DNA of 50,874 bases from Rodentolepis nana (GCA_900617975.1 UZAE01000032.1:1-50874), one strand, 5' to 3'. Positions 24,501 through 35,398 are shown, numbered from the stretch's first letter. Notes: generated by a model not told the origin, from the sequence alone. A program made the numbers and translations.

Positions 24501-27500
24501 TTCTGTAGGCAGTGGTATTGCTGAAGTGAAGACAATCCTTGGAGGCTTCGTGATTCGCAACTTCCTAGACGCCTGGACTCTAATAGTGAAAGTTGCTGGT
24601 TTGATTCTCGCCGTGTCAACAGGTCTCTGTATCGGTAATGACGGTCCAATGGTGCATGTTGGAGCCTGTTGTGCCAAAATCCTCGCCCGATTCTTCCCCA
24701 AATATGGACTGAATCCCTCTAAACTTCGAGAGGTATGTTTGAAACCTTCCCATTTTTTTCACCTAATTCAGATCTTTATTGTTCGGGGAAAAAAGCATAA
24801 ATTGACCTCAAAATGTCGGAAATGAGAGTCGAGTATGCTTTGCCAGTTATGTTTCATTGTGATCAACCACGTGTTAAATTGATTAGTTTCTCCTTCTCTT
24901 CTCCATGCTTCTGCTGTTAATCTTTCTACTCTGGTCAACAAAATGGCGTGCATTTCTTTTCCTTTGTTTTAAAAACTGAAGATTTTAAGCTACTTCCCCT
25001 GAAAATGTTGACTCAAGTTTCTCACGGTTATGCTCCAGGACACCCTAAAGGTAATAATGTCTAACGGAGGCTATGTAAAACACGTCTGAACTGGGTGTTT
25101 TTGGTTTTTTTTAATCATTGAACAAAAAAACATAAGTGCTGGATCCTGAGTTGTGTCTATCGATGTAGGATGCAGAGTTTGAGGATGCTTTAGTGCGCAT
25201 ATGAAAGCAAGTGCTTGTTTGTGAACTGAAGGTAGAAAGGACATGTGATCGAAAACAAAAAAGTCGTATATGGAGTGTGGGTCTGACTATCAATACACCT
25301 CACTTTGTGCCTTTTAAAATGTTGATCTACTTGTCACCGAAGTAGTGCATTCTATAAATGAATGCAGTGCAATATTTTCTCTTTCAGTTGATATCGGCCG
25401 CAGTCGCGGGCGGTATGGGCGCCTGTTTCGGTGCTCCTATTGGTGGAGTTTTGTTCTCCCTTGAAGTCGCAAGCTACTACTTCCCCGCCAAAACCCTCTT
25501 CCGTTCCTTCTTCTGTGCTCTCGCTGCTGGCTATGTGGCCAGGGCATTGAATCCCTTTGGAGAGGAGCATCTCATTCTGCTCTCCGTGGACCACGACACT
25601 AATTGGCACTTTGTGGAGCTAATTCCTTTTGCTATCCTTGGAGTCTGTGGTGTGAGTCTCTTACACTTGGTTTATTTTGGGAGTTTTTTTATTGTGCAAA
25701 TTGTTCCTACTCGAATTTTATGTGCCTTTTCCTTGTCTTTTTTTTGAATGAAGAAACCTTTTTTGCTTAAAAGTTGAGGAATGAATACTAGTATATCCTA
25801 GCTGCAAGTATGGAATTGTGTTTTGTGGGTTTTGTTTCCACAAGGCGCTAACAGCTGACGAACTAGATTTTGGCCAATCAAAATGATTAGATATAATGAC
25901 CAATTATAGAAAGAGTGGGATACACATCATTAGATATGTGTTTTCACAATCCCATTTATGTAATTGATACCGCCTTTATATCATCACTTTTCTCAATATC
26001 ATTTCCGGCTGATACTTGAATAGGGTGTCTTCGGTGCATTGGTCGTTCGCTGCAATCGGGCTGTGCAGAAATTCTGCCGGAAGCGATGTTCCAATCGTCC
26101 CATCACCTACCTCCTCATTCTCACCGCAATCTTTTCTCTTATCGCCTACCTCCATCCTGATCTGAGGGTGGAAGAGAAGCTATTTATTCGCAAGTTGGTC
26201 AGTTCTTGTAGTGCGGGCGATCAGGAGGACTTGTGGTAAGCACCTTTTACTAAAATGCACGTAATGTTTCCTTATGGTCTCATTTTCTTCACCTAGAAAT
26301 GATATATCGACCTCGTAATTTCTTTTGTTTTTTAAACTCACACTTTCAACATTTCCTCTTTACTTTTAGTTTAATTGTTGTGATGTTTTTCCGCACTGCT
26401 TAAATTGTAATTTTTTAAGCGTACTTGTTGCATATGAGTGTATACCTCATGACGTTGTTCACAAATATTCATCCTATCTATTCTCTCTTGTCTATAACGA
26501 GCCCTCTTTAGCTATCAATCAGTCACAAGGGGATTTTAAGATCTCTTAATTGCAGCTTCATCTGCTTCCATTTCCCTCCATTTAGTGACTACCATCGTCT
26601 GCCCAAGGGTGGGTTTGGCAATGCCACAGTTATTAGTGAATCGAGTCTGGTGGGAAGTTTTCCCGCCGGTCCACGAATGGGTCGGGGTGTCGCCTTGCTT
26701 GTCGGCGCCCTTCTCTTCAAATTTGTCGGCATGGTACTGGTTTATGGTGTACCGGTGCCTACAGGAGTCATGCTACCCAGTATCATGGTGAGTAGACTGA
26801 CTTATAAATTCAAATTTTATACTATTATGCATTGAATTTTTTTGCCAAAAATCTTCTATATTCCTAAAGAAAATACTTATTGTGTGCCTAACCTGCTTAA
26901 AGAATCCGATCTTTCGTATCGTGTTATCATATTGCGTCGATTTGGGTCGTTAAATTGTATCCTTCTGATTTGACTTCCTTCTCAAAGAGGTTCGAACCCC
27001 CCCCCCCCCCCCCCCCCCCCCTCCCCCCCTCCTTCTCTTCAATGTGTGATGGTGTGCCTCTGTCACGGTTAGTATAGGGCACAATGGCTTAAATAATTTT
27101 CTCTATCTTAAGCTCTCGAGTCTTAGGCGGTATATGGGGATTATTTATGCACATTCATTCCACGTGGCCTGTCTTCTTGCTATAATTTGCGTGGGCGTTT
27201 ATGCCAAATCTATGCATATTTATATCAGTTTGTATCTATTTAATATAAACAGTAATCCGCATGACCAGCCTTCATGGCCTATTATGGCGAAAAACTCGTT
27301 TCGCTCGTGCGCTCATTTGATTTGTTAAAAAAATGTTTCTATTTACACAATGTGATTTTGGTCCAATCATTCGGGGAAGAAAGCACTTTCTCTTTATCAG
27401 ATAAGACATGTGTAAGAATATAGGTTGAAAGGAAGCGTTCTCAATCACTCAGTTTAGAACACGGCGCCTCTTTGATAAGGAACTCACATTTCACTGTGTC

Positions 27501-30500
27501 CTCTGGCCTAGTTGATCATTAATTTAGTATTTAATTCACAAACCCCGCATTTAACCCATTCAATCACCTCATGTGTAAAAGTATACAAATCTGCTCGTAA
27601 TTGGCTGCACAGTTGGATCTATCGTCAATAGTATTATGACAGGGTCATGGCAAGCAGATTCCAATGTCTAGACCTTACATTATACTACAGGTTGATATTT
27701 CAGATAGGAAGTAGACGAAACAAGTCCTCGTTATTATTTATTTATATCGAATGGCAGGCTTTATGATAGTAATCATCAGCCCTTTAGTTGACTTCAGGCT
27801 TCACAGAGGGAAGGAACATCAAAATGGAAAAAGTGGAGACGAGGTGGGGAACAGAAGAGTGTTTCAAAGACGAAGGTAGAAAAAAGGGTGGAACAGAAGA
27901 GTGTTTCAAAGACGAAGGTAGAAAAAAGGTGGGGTGAGTACTGTGGAAGTAGTCGAATATGGCATGCAGTTGGGTGATGGTAGTTTGAAGTGAGAAGTCA
28001 ACTGCCGGCTAGTTCTGGTAGTTTGAAGTGAGAAGTCAACTGCCGGCTAATTGACTTATTTGCCGTATGAGTATACGTTGCCCATGGTGCACTACGTGGA
28101 GGTAAGTCTATCTCACACCCCGTCCTCGTAATTATAGTGTGCACCTATTCCTATTAAGTTCAAACCGTGTGCAGTGGTGTGTAATTCACTTTAGTAAATA
28201 TAAACAATACTAAGGTTGGTCGTTTTTAAAATAATGTTGGCAAGAGGATAGAAAGTAAAATAGTGATCTAGTTGAGAGCAAATATTCCCTAATTTTGCAT
28301 CATTTTATTTTCGCCTTGACAATGGTGTTAATTACAGTTAAGAAATGAATGCGGGTGTTTGTCCATGATTCAGTTGGTGCCTATTAATTCATTAGAGTTC
28401 ATTTATCTACCAATTTTTATTTTATAATACTCACTTAAATGTACTATTCTCATTTTTTATTTAATAAAATGGGTTCTTTTATTTTGCTCTATTCCAAGTT
28501 CTGTACAATTTTTCGTCTTTTCGAACTGTATAAAAGTATATTTTGATGTTATCAATTGGCCTTCTCATAGGTGGGGGCAATCTTGGGCCGGCTGATGGGT
28601 ATCACGGTGGAGCAAATTGTGGTCACCTGTCTCACTCCCTCCTCATCCTTCTATCGACAACTCTGTAAACCCGGTCATCCTTGCATCGACGCCAGTCTCT
28701 ATGCCGTGGTTGGTGCCGCAGCTTGTCTTGGCGGTGTTACTCGAGCAACTGTCTCTCTGGTCGTTATCATGATTGAACTCATTGGAGGGTGAGTTTTATT
28801 TGGCAAATACATCATTTTCTTTTGTAACCAATCGCTGACGCGTTGGAAACCTTATGGATATTGGTTTGGTTGTGACCCCTCTCAGTTTTGGACTTTATTT
28901 TGCCTCATTGGAAGAGGGTGCAATGCTAAGATTTTGTTAATTATGTATTTGCATTTGGTTCTTTTTCGTATGTGAGGCCTTTATTTAAAGAGTCATTTGC
29001 ATGTGACCATAGTAACGAAATTTTTAACCTTTACCAATGGGCTGTCAAATTGTGCAGGAACCAATCTTTCATTTACTCTTTAAACTGATTTCTGGCGAAA
29101 TGAAATGAATTTGTCTTGTTTTAAAATCATTGTCTCCTGCCTTCTAAATGCGTTCCAGACGTCTGCAGTTCTCAATCTATTTTTTCTCACTATTATTATA
29201 CTCCACTCAATTCTCTTTCTCCTTTTTCTCATCTACAAATAATTTAATTCTCTTAGGGGTTTATCAGTTATCTAGATGCTATCTTTATTCTTATTATTTT
29301 GTGAAAGGCGGCCACTTCATCTTGACTACAGACGCTGGAATCAAGTCAGGGGATCCAGAACTCTTTACCAATTGATTACTTCTTAGTTGACGCTTAGTAT
29401 TTAAACTAGCTTTTGTTTCAAATGTCGTATATTTTACAATCTAAATTGGAAGTGTTTTGGCTAGTAATAAGTTGATTGAGCAATTGAATGTTTCCTGTTA
29501 TTTCGGTCCTATCCGTTTCTATCGTCAATAGACAAGGAAATCGGGTTCCTTTAGCAAACCGGTTTACCGCGTCTTAGAGAGAAATTGTGTGTTCACCTCA
29601 CTCGAGTGCATGTAGATATGGATGCGCTCTATTTCGTGTTCACTCATGCTTTCCTAGTGTGAATTCTGTCGGCAAATGTTACTAAACGTGGTTTATGCAT
29701 CGTTTGTCATATCAAATAGATTTGGGAGTTCTGCTCGTTTTTTGAGACAAACTTTTTTTAGGTTATCCACAAACTAAGTGAACAAGCGTTGATTAATTCA
29801 CTTGATAACCAATGGGTTGATTGATCCATTGTCATTATTTTACTCAGAAATGCCCTTCCATCCTCTCTAATTCGATTATTGGTTCAAGTAATTCACTGAC
29901 GGATTACATTTTTGGAAGCGCACAGCAGTTAGGATTCGTGAGAGTCACAGAGAACCGGTAAAGGAATTGAAATAGAAGGAAGTAGGGAGTGAAAACGATG
30001 ATGGAGTCGGGGGGGGGGGGGGGGGGGGGAGGGGAGTGAGATAAGTGACATCAATGTGTGTGAGTTAGACTTTACAGAACTCCACAGAGAAGGGTTATCA
30101 TGGGCAGATGGAAACTGGAACCCTAACAACTCTCACTCATCACGCCTTAGTGACTTATCCACTAATTGACCTGAAATACTTGAGGACACATGACGACTCC
30201 ACTGGGAATTATGGTTCTCCGTAGCAACGGAGATCAGTGATAACCTATGTAGAAATGCTCGAAGTGCTTATTGGGTCTCTTTCTTCAACATTGTTTCCCC
30301 TGTTTCTTTGAGCGCTTTTATTTAAAAATATCAAGAAATTGCTTATCTGTGAACTACTAATTTTCCCCCTGGTAGTTAAGGCCCCTGTCATCTGTCAAAA
30401 TATGGGAGTATTAAAAATTGGTTGTAATAGACATTATAACAGAAGGGGGGAGAGAATTCGATTTGATAGATTGGCTCAAACCCCGCTTTTATTCGCAAAC

Positions 30501-33500
30501 TCGATCTCATTATAACATATTAGGAATTGCGTGCAAAACACTAGAAGATCCTGGAGAACACCTCTCATCTATTGGGTGGGCAACTAAGTCATTGCCGATT
30601 TCAAATAGGAAGGCAAATTCAGAATTTTTCTTTAAAAATATAACTTTATTCAATTAGATATTGGCCGTTCTTGTCGATGACCTTTTTCCATCGTTCTGGC
30701 AGAGTAAAAATTCCCCGTTCGTAAAATGCCTGGTCTTTGCTATTAAAAAACTGCATTAGGTGTGATCCGACATCATCCGCGTTGTTAAAAATTTGACCAT
30801 TTAAAGAGTTTTGCATGGAACGAAACAAATGGTAATCCGAAGGCGCAAGGTCAGGGCTATATGGTGGGTGTGACAAAACATCCCAACCCAGTTCCAATAA
30901 TTTTTGCCGAGTAACCAAAGATGTGTGGGGCCTTGCGTTGTCATAATGGAAAACAACACCCTTCCGATTTGATAATGCCGGCCGCTTATCTTCAATTGCA
31001 TCCTTCAGTTTTTCGAGTTGTTCAACATACACATTTGAATTTATCGTTTGGTTCTGCGGCATGAGTTCAAAATACAAAATTCTTTTGTGATCCCACCAGA
31101 CTGACAGGATAATCTTTTTTTGGTGAATCTCTGCTTTTGATACTGTTTGGGCTGGTTGATCTTGCTTCACCCATGATCTCTTGCGAGTAACATTGTTATT
31201 AACTATCCACTTTTCGTCGCCAGTAACTAGGTTCTTCAGAAATGGATCATTCTCATTGCGTTTCAGTAGCGGCGAATCACAGATGCTAATCCGTTGCGTC
31301 AAATGAATTTCCTTTAACTGGTGAGGGATCCATAAATCAAGTTTCTTGACATAACCAAGGGTTTTTAATTTTTTTCCAATGCATGTATGCGACACATTGA
31401 GCTTCTCTGCAATATCTCGTGTTGTGCTGTGACGATTTGAATCGATAATGGCCTTGATATGGGTTTCATCCACTTCGACTGGGCGGCCAGATCGTTGTGA
31501 ATTTTTCAGTGAAAAATCACCGGAACGAAATCTTTCAAACCAATTTCGACACTGCCTTTCTTTTAAGGCTTCAGCTCCATATACGGCACATAACTTCTTT
31601 TGTGCTTGCGATGCGTTCTTGCTTTTTTGGAAGTGCACGTCCTGTTCTTTCATTTTTAAATTGGGATAAAAACAAAACTAAAGAACTAAGCAAAAAAATT
31701 TATTACTAATTAACCTAGAAGCCCATACAGTAAGAAAAAAATATAGGTTAGATGCTCTGGCCACGTTAACAAAACAAAAGAAAGTATAGAGTGAATCTGT
31801 CAACAAAAACGGCAATGACTTAGTTGCCCACCCAATAGATCGCGTCGTATTGTATAAATTACAACTGATTTGAATGGTAAACAGGATTGACGTGATGGCA
31901 AGGTCAATTCAGTCTTTCTCAATTTGCCAGGTCTTGAATGAAGCTTCTCATGGAATCCGAAACTGAGCATCAGTAAAGCGCAATTCGGGTTGGGTAAAAC
32001 CTATTTATAGCCATCTTCGAACGATTATTAATGGGCTGAACTTGCATTTCAGTTTCACTTTTATCATCTCCATTTAGACTGAGTTACAGTATCCCCATCA
32101 TGGTTGCGAGTATGTTTGCCAAGTGGACTGGAGATCGTCTTTTTGAGGGCAGTATCTATGACGTGCAGATTCGTCTCAACCACTATCCCTATCTCCAATT
32201 CGACAAGAACTCCAACAAAATGGCCGATTCTTTTGCCTCCGACATCATGCATCCTAGAATTAGTGAAGGACCTCTGGAACTTCTGACAGAAAACTCGATG
32301 CGTTTGGAGGAAATTGAGCAACTTTTGCAACAGTCAAGTCATAATGGCTTTCCCATAGTTGAGTCACTTTCCTCCCGACACCTTGTCGGCTTCGTTTCAC
32401 GTGGTGATCTTATCGGGGCCCTAGGTGGGTGGTATTGTAAATGCTGGCACTTATATTATTTAAGTAGTTTATCGAACTTCCTTTCCCTTCTTAACAGGAC
32501 TTGATCGACCTCATTCATCACGTCGTTATCATCCCGGTTCCATAGTCTGTTTCACCGATCGAGCGCCTATTCATGGCGCTCTGACTCCTGGTGACTTTGA
32601 TGGTTTTCCTCCTTTGGCTGATATTAGGAATATCACTGATTTGGTGGGTTGAGCTATCTTTTTGATATTATAAATTGCTGGTTCATCTTTTTACCTTTTT
32701 CTTTTTTTTTTCACCTGCATTTTCAGTCCCCTACAACCCTCACCCAATCGACCCCCGCATCGACCATATTTGATGTGTTCAGGAGTTTGGGTTTGCGCCA
32801 AGTCCTAGTAACCCATCTTGGGTAAGTTGTAACCGTTTGTCGTTTTAATTGGGAAATGGGGTGTGTGTGAGGGGGGGTGGGGGGAGTTGCCAGCATTTTC
32901 TCGGTCAGAGTGGCTTCCCAGGCGGAGTGCATAGTTCCTCTTTAATTACCACTTAAAACTTTGTGAATTTATCCTAAATTGATTTCTCGTTTTCGATTAG
33001 TTTTTATTATCCTAAATGATCGATTTTTCATCATGGTGTAATTGTTTTTTTTTTCGGCGTTTATGAGTTTTCACTAGGACCAAAAGACTCATTTGTAGCG
33101 GATCGCTCCACTAATAAGCCCGACTTATGCTCAGTAATCTCTGCGGCATGAGTTTCCAGTTCTTAAAGGGTGACCCGGATTAGCTAAGCTACCGCAGAAC
33201 TATGGAGGAAACAGCCTTATGACGTGGAGCGCGTTTCTTAGGGAAGTGTACTATAGATAGAGAGCTTTGTAATTATATTATAATAGTTTGCTAAACCAGG
33301 GTGTACGATAGACTTACCTCCACGTGATGCACCCTGGGCAGCGTACGGCAAAAACGTCTTTAAACCGGCAGTTGACTTCCGATTTTAAATTATCATGACC
33401 CTACTGTAAGTCATATTCGACATCTACGGTATTCATCTTACCTTTTCTCTCTCTGCCTCTTTTACAACTATGATTCATTCGTCTGTTCCCTACCTCAACT

Positions 33501-35121
33501 TTTTCTCACTTTGATGTTCCTCCTCCTCTTTCTGATGCCCGAAGTCAACTAAAGGGGCTAATGATAACTAACAAAATGCCTGCCAATTGAAGTAAATAAA
33601 TAGTTTGCTAAACCAAGCATGGCTGTCGGCTGGGTGGTCACCGTGCTTACGACCACACTTACTCCCTACGCTACAACCAGGACGGCGCATCTTCGAGCGT
33701 GTCTGTCCGGGGAGGGGGGGGGGAGGGGGGAATGAGATTTCTTTGCTCAGCGCGATGACAGCGTTGTGCGCTCCACAAACCTTAAAGCCTTCCACTTTGG
33801 TTCAGAGTAAAGGGCGCTGGCGCTTTTTGTACCTAATTGTGTTTTTAAAACGCCTTTGGAACTTCTTCTCACTTGGCACTAATTCATGCGTATTTTTTTA
33901 TCTGAAATGCCAACTCTTGCTCTGATCGGAATCTCTCCCCTTCGATGTGGCCATCGATTTTCCAATTTTTAAATTAATGCAAAATTAAATTTTAAACTTC
34001 TTCTATGAATATTGATTATCCTTCAAATTAAAATGCGCTTGATTTGTAGTCAGCCCATGAATGGAAATCTGTTTCATTGATTTGTATTTTAATTTACGAT
34101 TTGTCCACATTGATTTCTGCCACAAATTCTATCTCCCTTTCCAGTTTAAAGTTAGATTCGCGTATTCATTTGGGACAAGAATTAAGTTGTTTTCATTTAG
34201 GTGAATTTTAATAATAGTAACTGAATTTCTTTTCCTAGTTAACCTCTTAGATCGCTTGAACTACTTTTTATTCACGTGTTTAACACATTGATTGGAATGT
34301 CTCAGCTGTGGTTTTGTTCTGTTTAGATTACTTTCTCCTTTGCTAGATTAATGTAACCTATATGGGGTTACCTTTTTTGTTGATCTCACCAATTTTGTCT
34401 AAACACCATTGGGAGAGTATGCAAACATTTCAGGCTTGTCCTAGTGTGCGATTATTGCTTGAATTGTTCCTTTTTTATTGATCTCTGATCTGGTGTAAAT
34501 GCTCTAATAGCAGTTAATTTCACAATTTCGTCTGCTTCCTTTACTTGTTACCTCTGAACCTGCATACTCAGCCGTCAAATAGGCACTTTAGAGCTTTTGA
34601 GAAAGTGATATACTAAGTTGATGTATTTCTGGTAAAATGCTACTCAAAGTGATTCGCGTTTCTTGCAATCGCACTAAGCAAGGTATCTTTTAATCATGAA
34701 CCATTTACTCGAATTTTTCGAGTTTTATCCACAACGTATCCACTGGCCGATGTCTCAATACTAGATGCTATCATAGGTTGGGTTATTATTATGTCGCCGC
34801 GAAGCAAGTTAATTGGTTTCATTTAGAAGCAATAACTGATCAACTTCGAACTTCAACCCGTAGGCAACATGATAAGAATGTTCAGAAATTAAGAGAATCC
34901 GGCGGCGTCTTCTAACTCAACAGCAGCATCCGGAGACCGGATAAGTGCCGCACTTGAGGTGAAAATATTTTGAAGAAATCGTAAAGCTACATGCCATTAA
35001 CTTTGCATTAATTGTTTAGCCCTGGCCTACTTCACTCATCTCCTTTTTTCCCTCTACTTGCAGACGCGTAACTGGAATCATCACAAAGAAAGATCTTCTG
35101 CGTTTCCTTGACGATTGTTAA
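18586..35121 (+). CDS. CLC-3/4/5-type chloride transporter with altered gate residues
   Basis: Member of the vesicular CLC subfamily that moves chloride across endosomal membranes. Fifteen exons: 18586-18688, 18799-18879, 19003-19077, 19262-19434, 21514-21948, 23959-24112, 24509-24732, 25388-25651, 26024-26235, 26586-26787, 28571-28788, 32078-32424, 32498-32643, 32727-32821 and 35064-35121. They join in frame to 928 aa. Subfamily hallmarks: [17 protein letters not shown]-like [53 protein letters not shown], and two CBS domains (about 766-829 and 884-925) ending GIITKKD. A Ser/Thr/Asn-rich luminal loop near 210-280 has several N-glycosylation sites. Odd residues: GSGIA for GSGIP (341-345), GNDGP for GKEGP (Asp385 at the gating Glu), GVMLP for GLFIP (634-638), and Val442 where exchangers have the proton Glu. 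Met8 (18607) is an alternative start. Confidence 0.93.
19435..21513 (+). other. CLC intron 4
   Basis: 2.1-kb intron. Contains SINE copy E (20386-20708); otherwise T-rich sequence with nothing recognised. Confidence 0.6.
20386..20708 (-). repeat. SINE-like repeat, copy E
   Basis: Full-length minus-strand copy, tail at the left. A perfect 14-bp duplication CGGTTCTTATATTA flanks it at 20372-20385 and 20709-20722. Both arms of the 5' stem are intact: ATAGACTT at 20637-20644 and AAGTCTAT at 20691-20698. It lies antisense in CLC intron 4. Confidence 0.9.
21949..23958 (+). other. CLC intron 5
   Basis: 2.0-kb intron. Contains an imperfect inverted repeat at about 22378-22422 (GAACAAGACGAGC...CTCTTGTTC), a G run near 22474-22486 and a (CT)n run near 23475-23497. 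No element or gene was recognised. Confidence 0.55.
23475..23497. repeat. (CT)n microsatellite
   Basis: Dinucleotide run within CLC intron 5. Confidence 0.8.
26997..27038. repeat. Long C-rich tract
   Basis: 25 consecutive C residues (26997-27021) followed by C runs broken by single T. Transcribed in the CLC pre-mRNA, the opposite strand is a long G run capable of quadruplex formation. Confidence 0.85.
27732..28121 (-). repeat. SINE-like repeat, copy F, with internal duplications
   Basis: Minus-strand copy in CLC intron 10, about 70 bp longer than the others because of two internal tandem duplications: a 42-bp unit starting GAACAGAAGAGTG at 27849 and 27891, and a 38-bp unit starting GGTAGTTTGAAGTG at 27979 and 28017. 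Flanked by GTCCTCGT at 27724 and 28122. Confidence 0.88.
30009..30036. repeat. Long G tract
   Basis: A run of about 20 G followed by AGGGGAG on the transcribed sense strand of CLC intron 11. It has G-quadruplex potential. Confidence 0.8.
30572..31835 (-). mobile_element. Full-length mariner transposon
   Basis: 1264-bp element in CLC intron 11. Both ends begin TTGGGTGGGCAACTAAG, read inwards; the inverted repeats are identical for 26 bp, with one mismatch in the first 30. TA dinucleotides at 30570-30571 and 31836-31837 are the expected target duplications. It carries one uninterrupted transposase frame in antisense orientation to the host gene. Size, ends and target site are those of a standard mariner. 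Confidence 0.97.
30646..31653 (-). CDS. Mariner transposase, DD34D, uninterrupted
   Basis: 335-aa cut-and-paste transposase. The N-terminal helix-turn-helix region contains [16 protein letters not shown] and SGRPVEVDE; a second helix-turn-helix is around [13 protein letters not shown] (78-90); the linker is WIPHQL (108-113, usually WVPHEL). The catalytic triad is Asp146 (TGDEKW), Asp238 (HYDNARPH) and Asp273 (APSDYH), with 34 residues between the last two. The C-terminus is [16 protein letters not shown]. No stop or frameshift is visible. It is slightly shorter at the N-terminus than the usual 345 or so aa; the first helix-turn-helix may have lost a few residues or started upstream of the first ATG. 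It is probably expressed only if the element's own promoter is active. Confidence 0.95.
   Translation of the reverse strand: MKEQDVHFQKSKNASQAQKKLCAVYGAEALKERQCRNWFERFRSGDFSLKNSQRSGRPVEVDETHIKAIIDSNRHSTTRDIAEKLNVSHTCIGKKLKTLGYVKKLDLWIPHQLKEIHLTQRISICDSPLLKRNENDPFLKNLVTGDEKWIVNNNVTRKRSWVKQDQPAQTVSKAEIHQKKIILSVWWDHKRILYFELMPQNQTINSNVYVEQLEKLKDAIEDKRPALSNRKGVVFHYDNARPHTSLVTRQKLLELGWDVLSHPPYSPDLAPSDYHLFRSMQNSLNGQIFNNADDVGSHLMQFFNSKDQAFYERGIFTLPERWKKVIDKNGQYLIE
33094..33240 (+). mobile_element. LTR fragment related to the solo LTR at 314
   Basis: About 147 bp beginning TGTAGCGGATCGCT, the same 5' TG end as the LTR at 314. It matches along its length (AGCTAAGCTA, GGAAACAG, GTGGAGCGCGTTT) and then similarity stops, so the 3' half is missing. 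Confidence 0.6.
33299..33603 (+). repeat. SINE-like repeat, copy G
   Basis: Full-length copy in CLC intron 14. AATAGTTTGCTAAACCA (17 bp) is repeated exactly at 33282-33298 and 33599-33615. A short deletion in the 5' region removes the inner hairpin. Confidence 0.9.
33616..33698 (+). repeat. Possible tRNA-derived sequence
   Basis: GGCTGGGTGGTCACCGTGCTTACGACC resembles the A-box region of tRNA-derived SINEs, followed at 33690 by a weak B-box-like ATCTTCGAGC. No cloverleaf was confirmed; this is a tentative call. Confidence 0.22.
34864..34956 (+). other. Possible alternative terminal exon of the CLC gene
   Basis: A segment bounded by an acceptor (CCCGTAG) and a donor (GAG before GTGAAA) that, joined after exon 14 in phase, would add [16 protein letters not shown] and stop. 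This would replace the last 19 residues of CBS domain 2. Vertebrate CLC-3 also has alternative C-termini, but nothing here beyond splice-site fit supports use. Confidence 0.2.
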
Positions 35122-35201
35122 TATTTACTGGCAAGACAAGAACATCCCTGATAAAATGTTTTTTGTCCATATCCGATAAAAGCCCTAATCTCTACTGTGA
35201 T

Positions 35202-35207
35202 AATAAA
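35202..35207 (+). terminator. CLC polyadenylation signal
   Basis: AATAAA 81 nt after the CLC stop codon. Confidence 0.65.
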
Positions 35208-35331
35208 CAAACTTCTTTCTAAGATGCATTTTTATTAAACTTGCGAATAGTTCCGTGCAATTATTGCATATAGCGTTGATAAGGGTTAAGATAAACCCAG
35301 AGGAGCGCCTAACCGGAAATAAAAGTTAAAA

Positions 35332-35398
35332 ACGTAACGAGAGTCGAACCACAAACCAACTTAACGGAAAAGGCAAGCCCATTAGACCAAGATAGCGT
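35332..35398 (-). tRNA. tRNA-like sequence, probably a pseudogene
   Basis: On the minus strand, TTGGTCTAATGG fits an A-box and GTGGTTCGACTC a B-box about 30 nt later, the normal tRNA spacing. A C-TTT-T loop between them could place a TTT (Lys) anticodon, but the stems pair poorly and base 37 would not be a purine. The acceptor stem also mispairs. I read it as a degenerate tRNA or a SINE head. Confidence 0.3.

Larger units (their letters stand above)
26788..28570 (+). other. CLC intron 10
   Basis: 1.8-kb intron. Contains an uninterrupted C tract and SINE copy F. A B-box-like GAGGTTCGAACCC runs straight into the C tract. Otherwise nothing recognised. Confidence 0.55.
28789..32077 (+). other. 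CLC intron 11
   Basis: 3.3-kb intron, the longest in the gene. Contains the full-length mariner (30572-31835) and a G tract at about 30010-30029. The rest is AT-rich with nothing recognised. Confidence 0.6.
32822..35063 (+). other. CLC intron 14
   Basis: 2.2-kb intron between the two coding parts of CBS domain 2. Contains an LTR fragment (33094-33240), SINE copy G and a tRNA-like patch. A possible alternative terminal exon lies near 34864-34956. Confidence 0.55.

Noticed and set aside
24455..24701. Minus-strand frames over CLC exon 7
   Set aside because: They are opposite a strongly conserved CLC exon and have no independent support.
29929..30129. Minus-strand proline-rich 66-codon frame
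   Set aside because: The proline run is just the translated G tract; there is no other coding sign.
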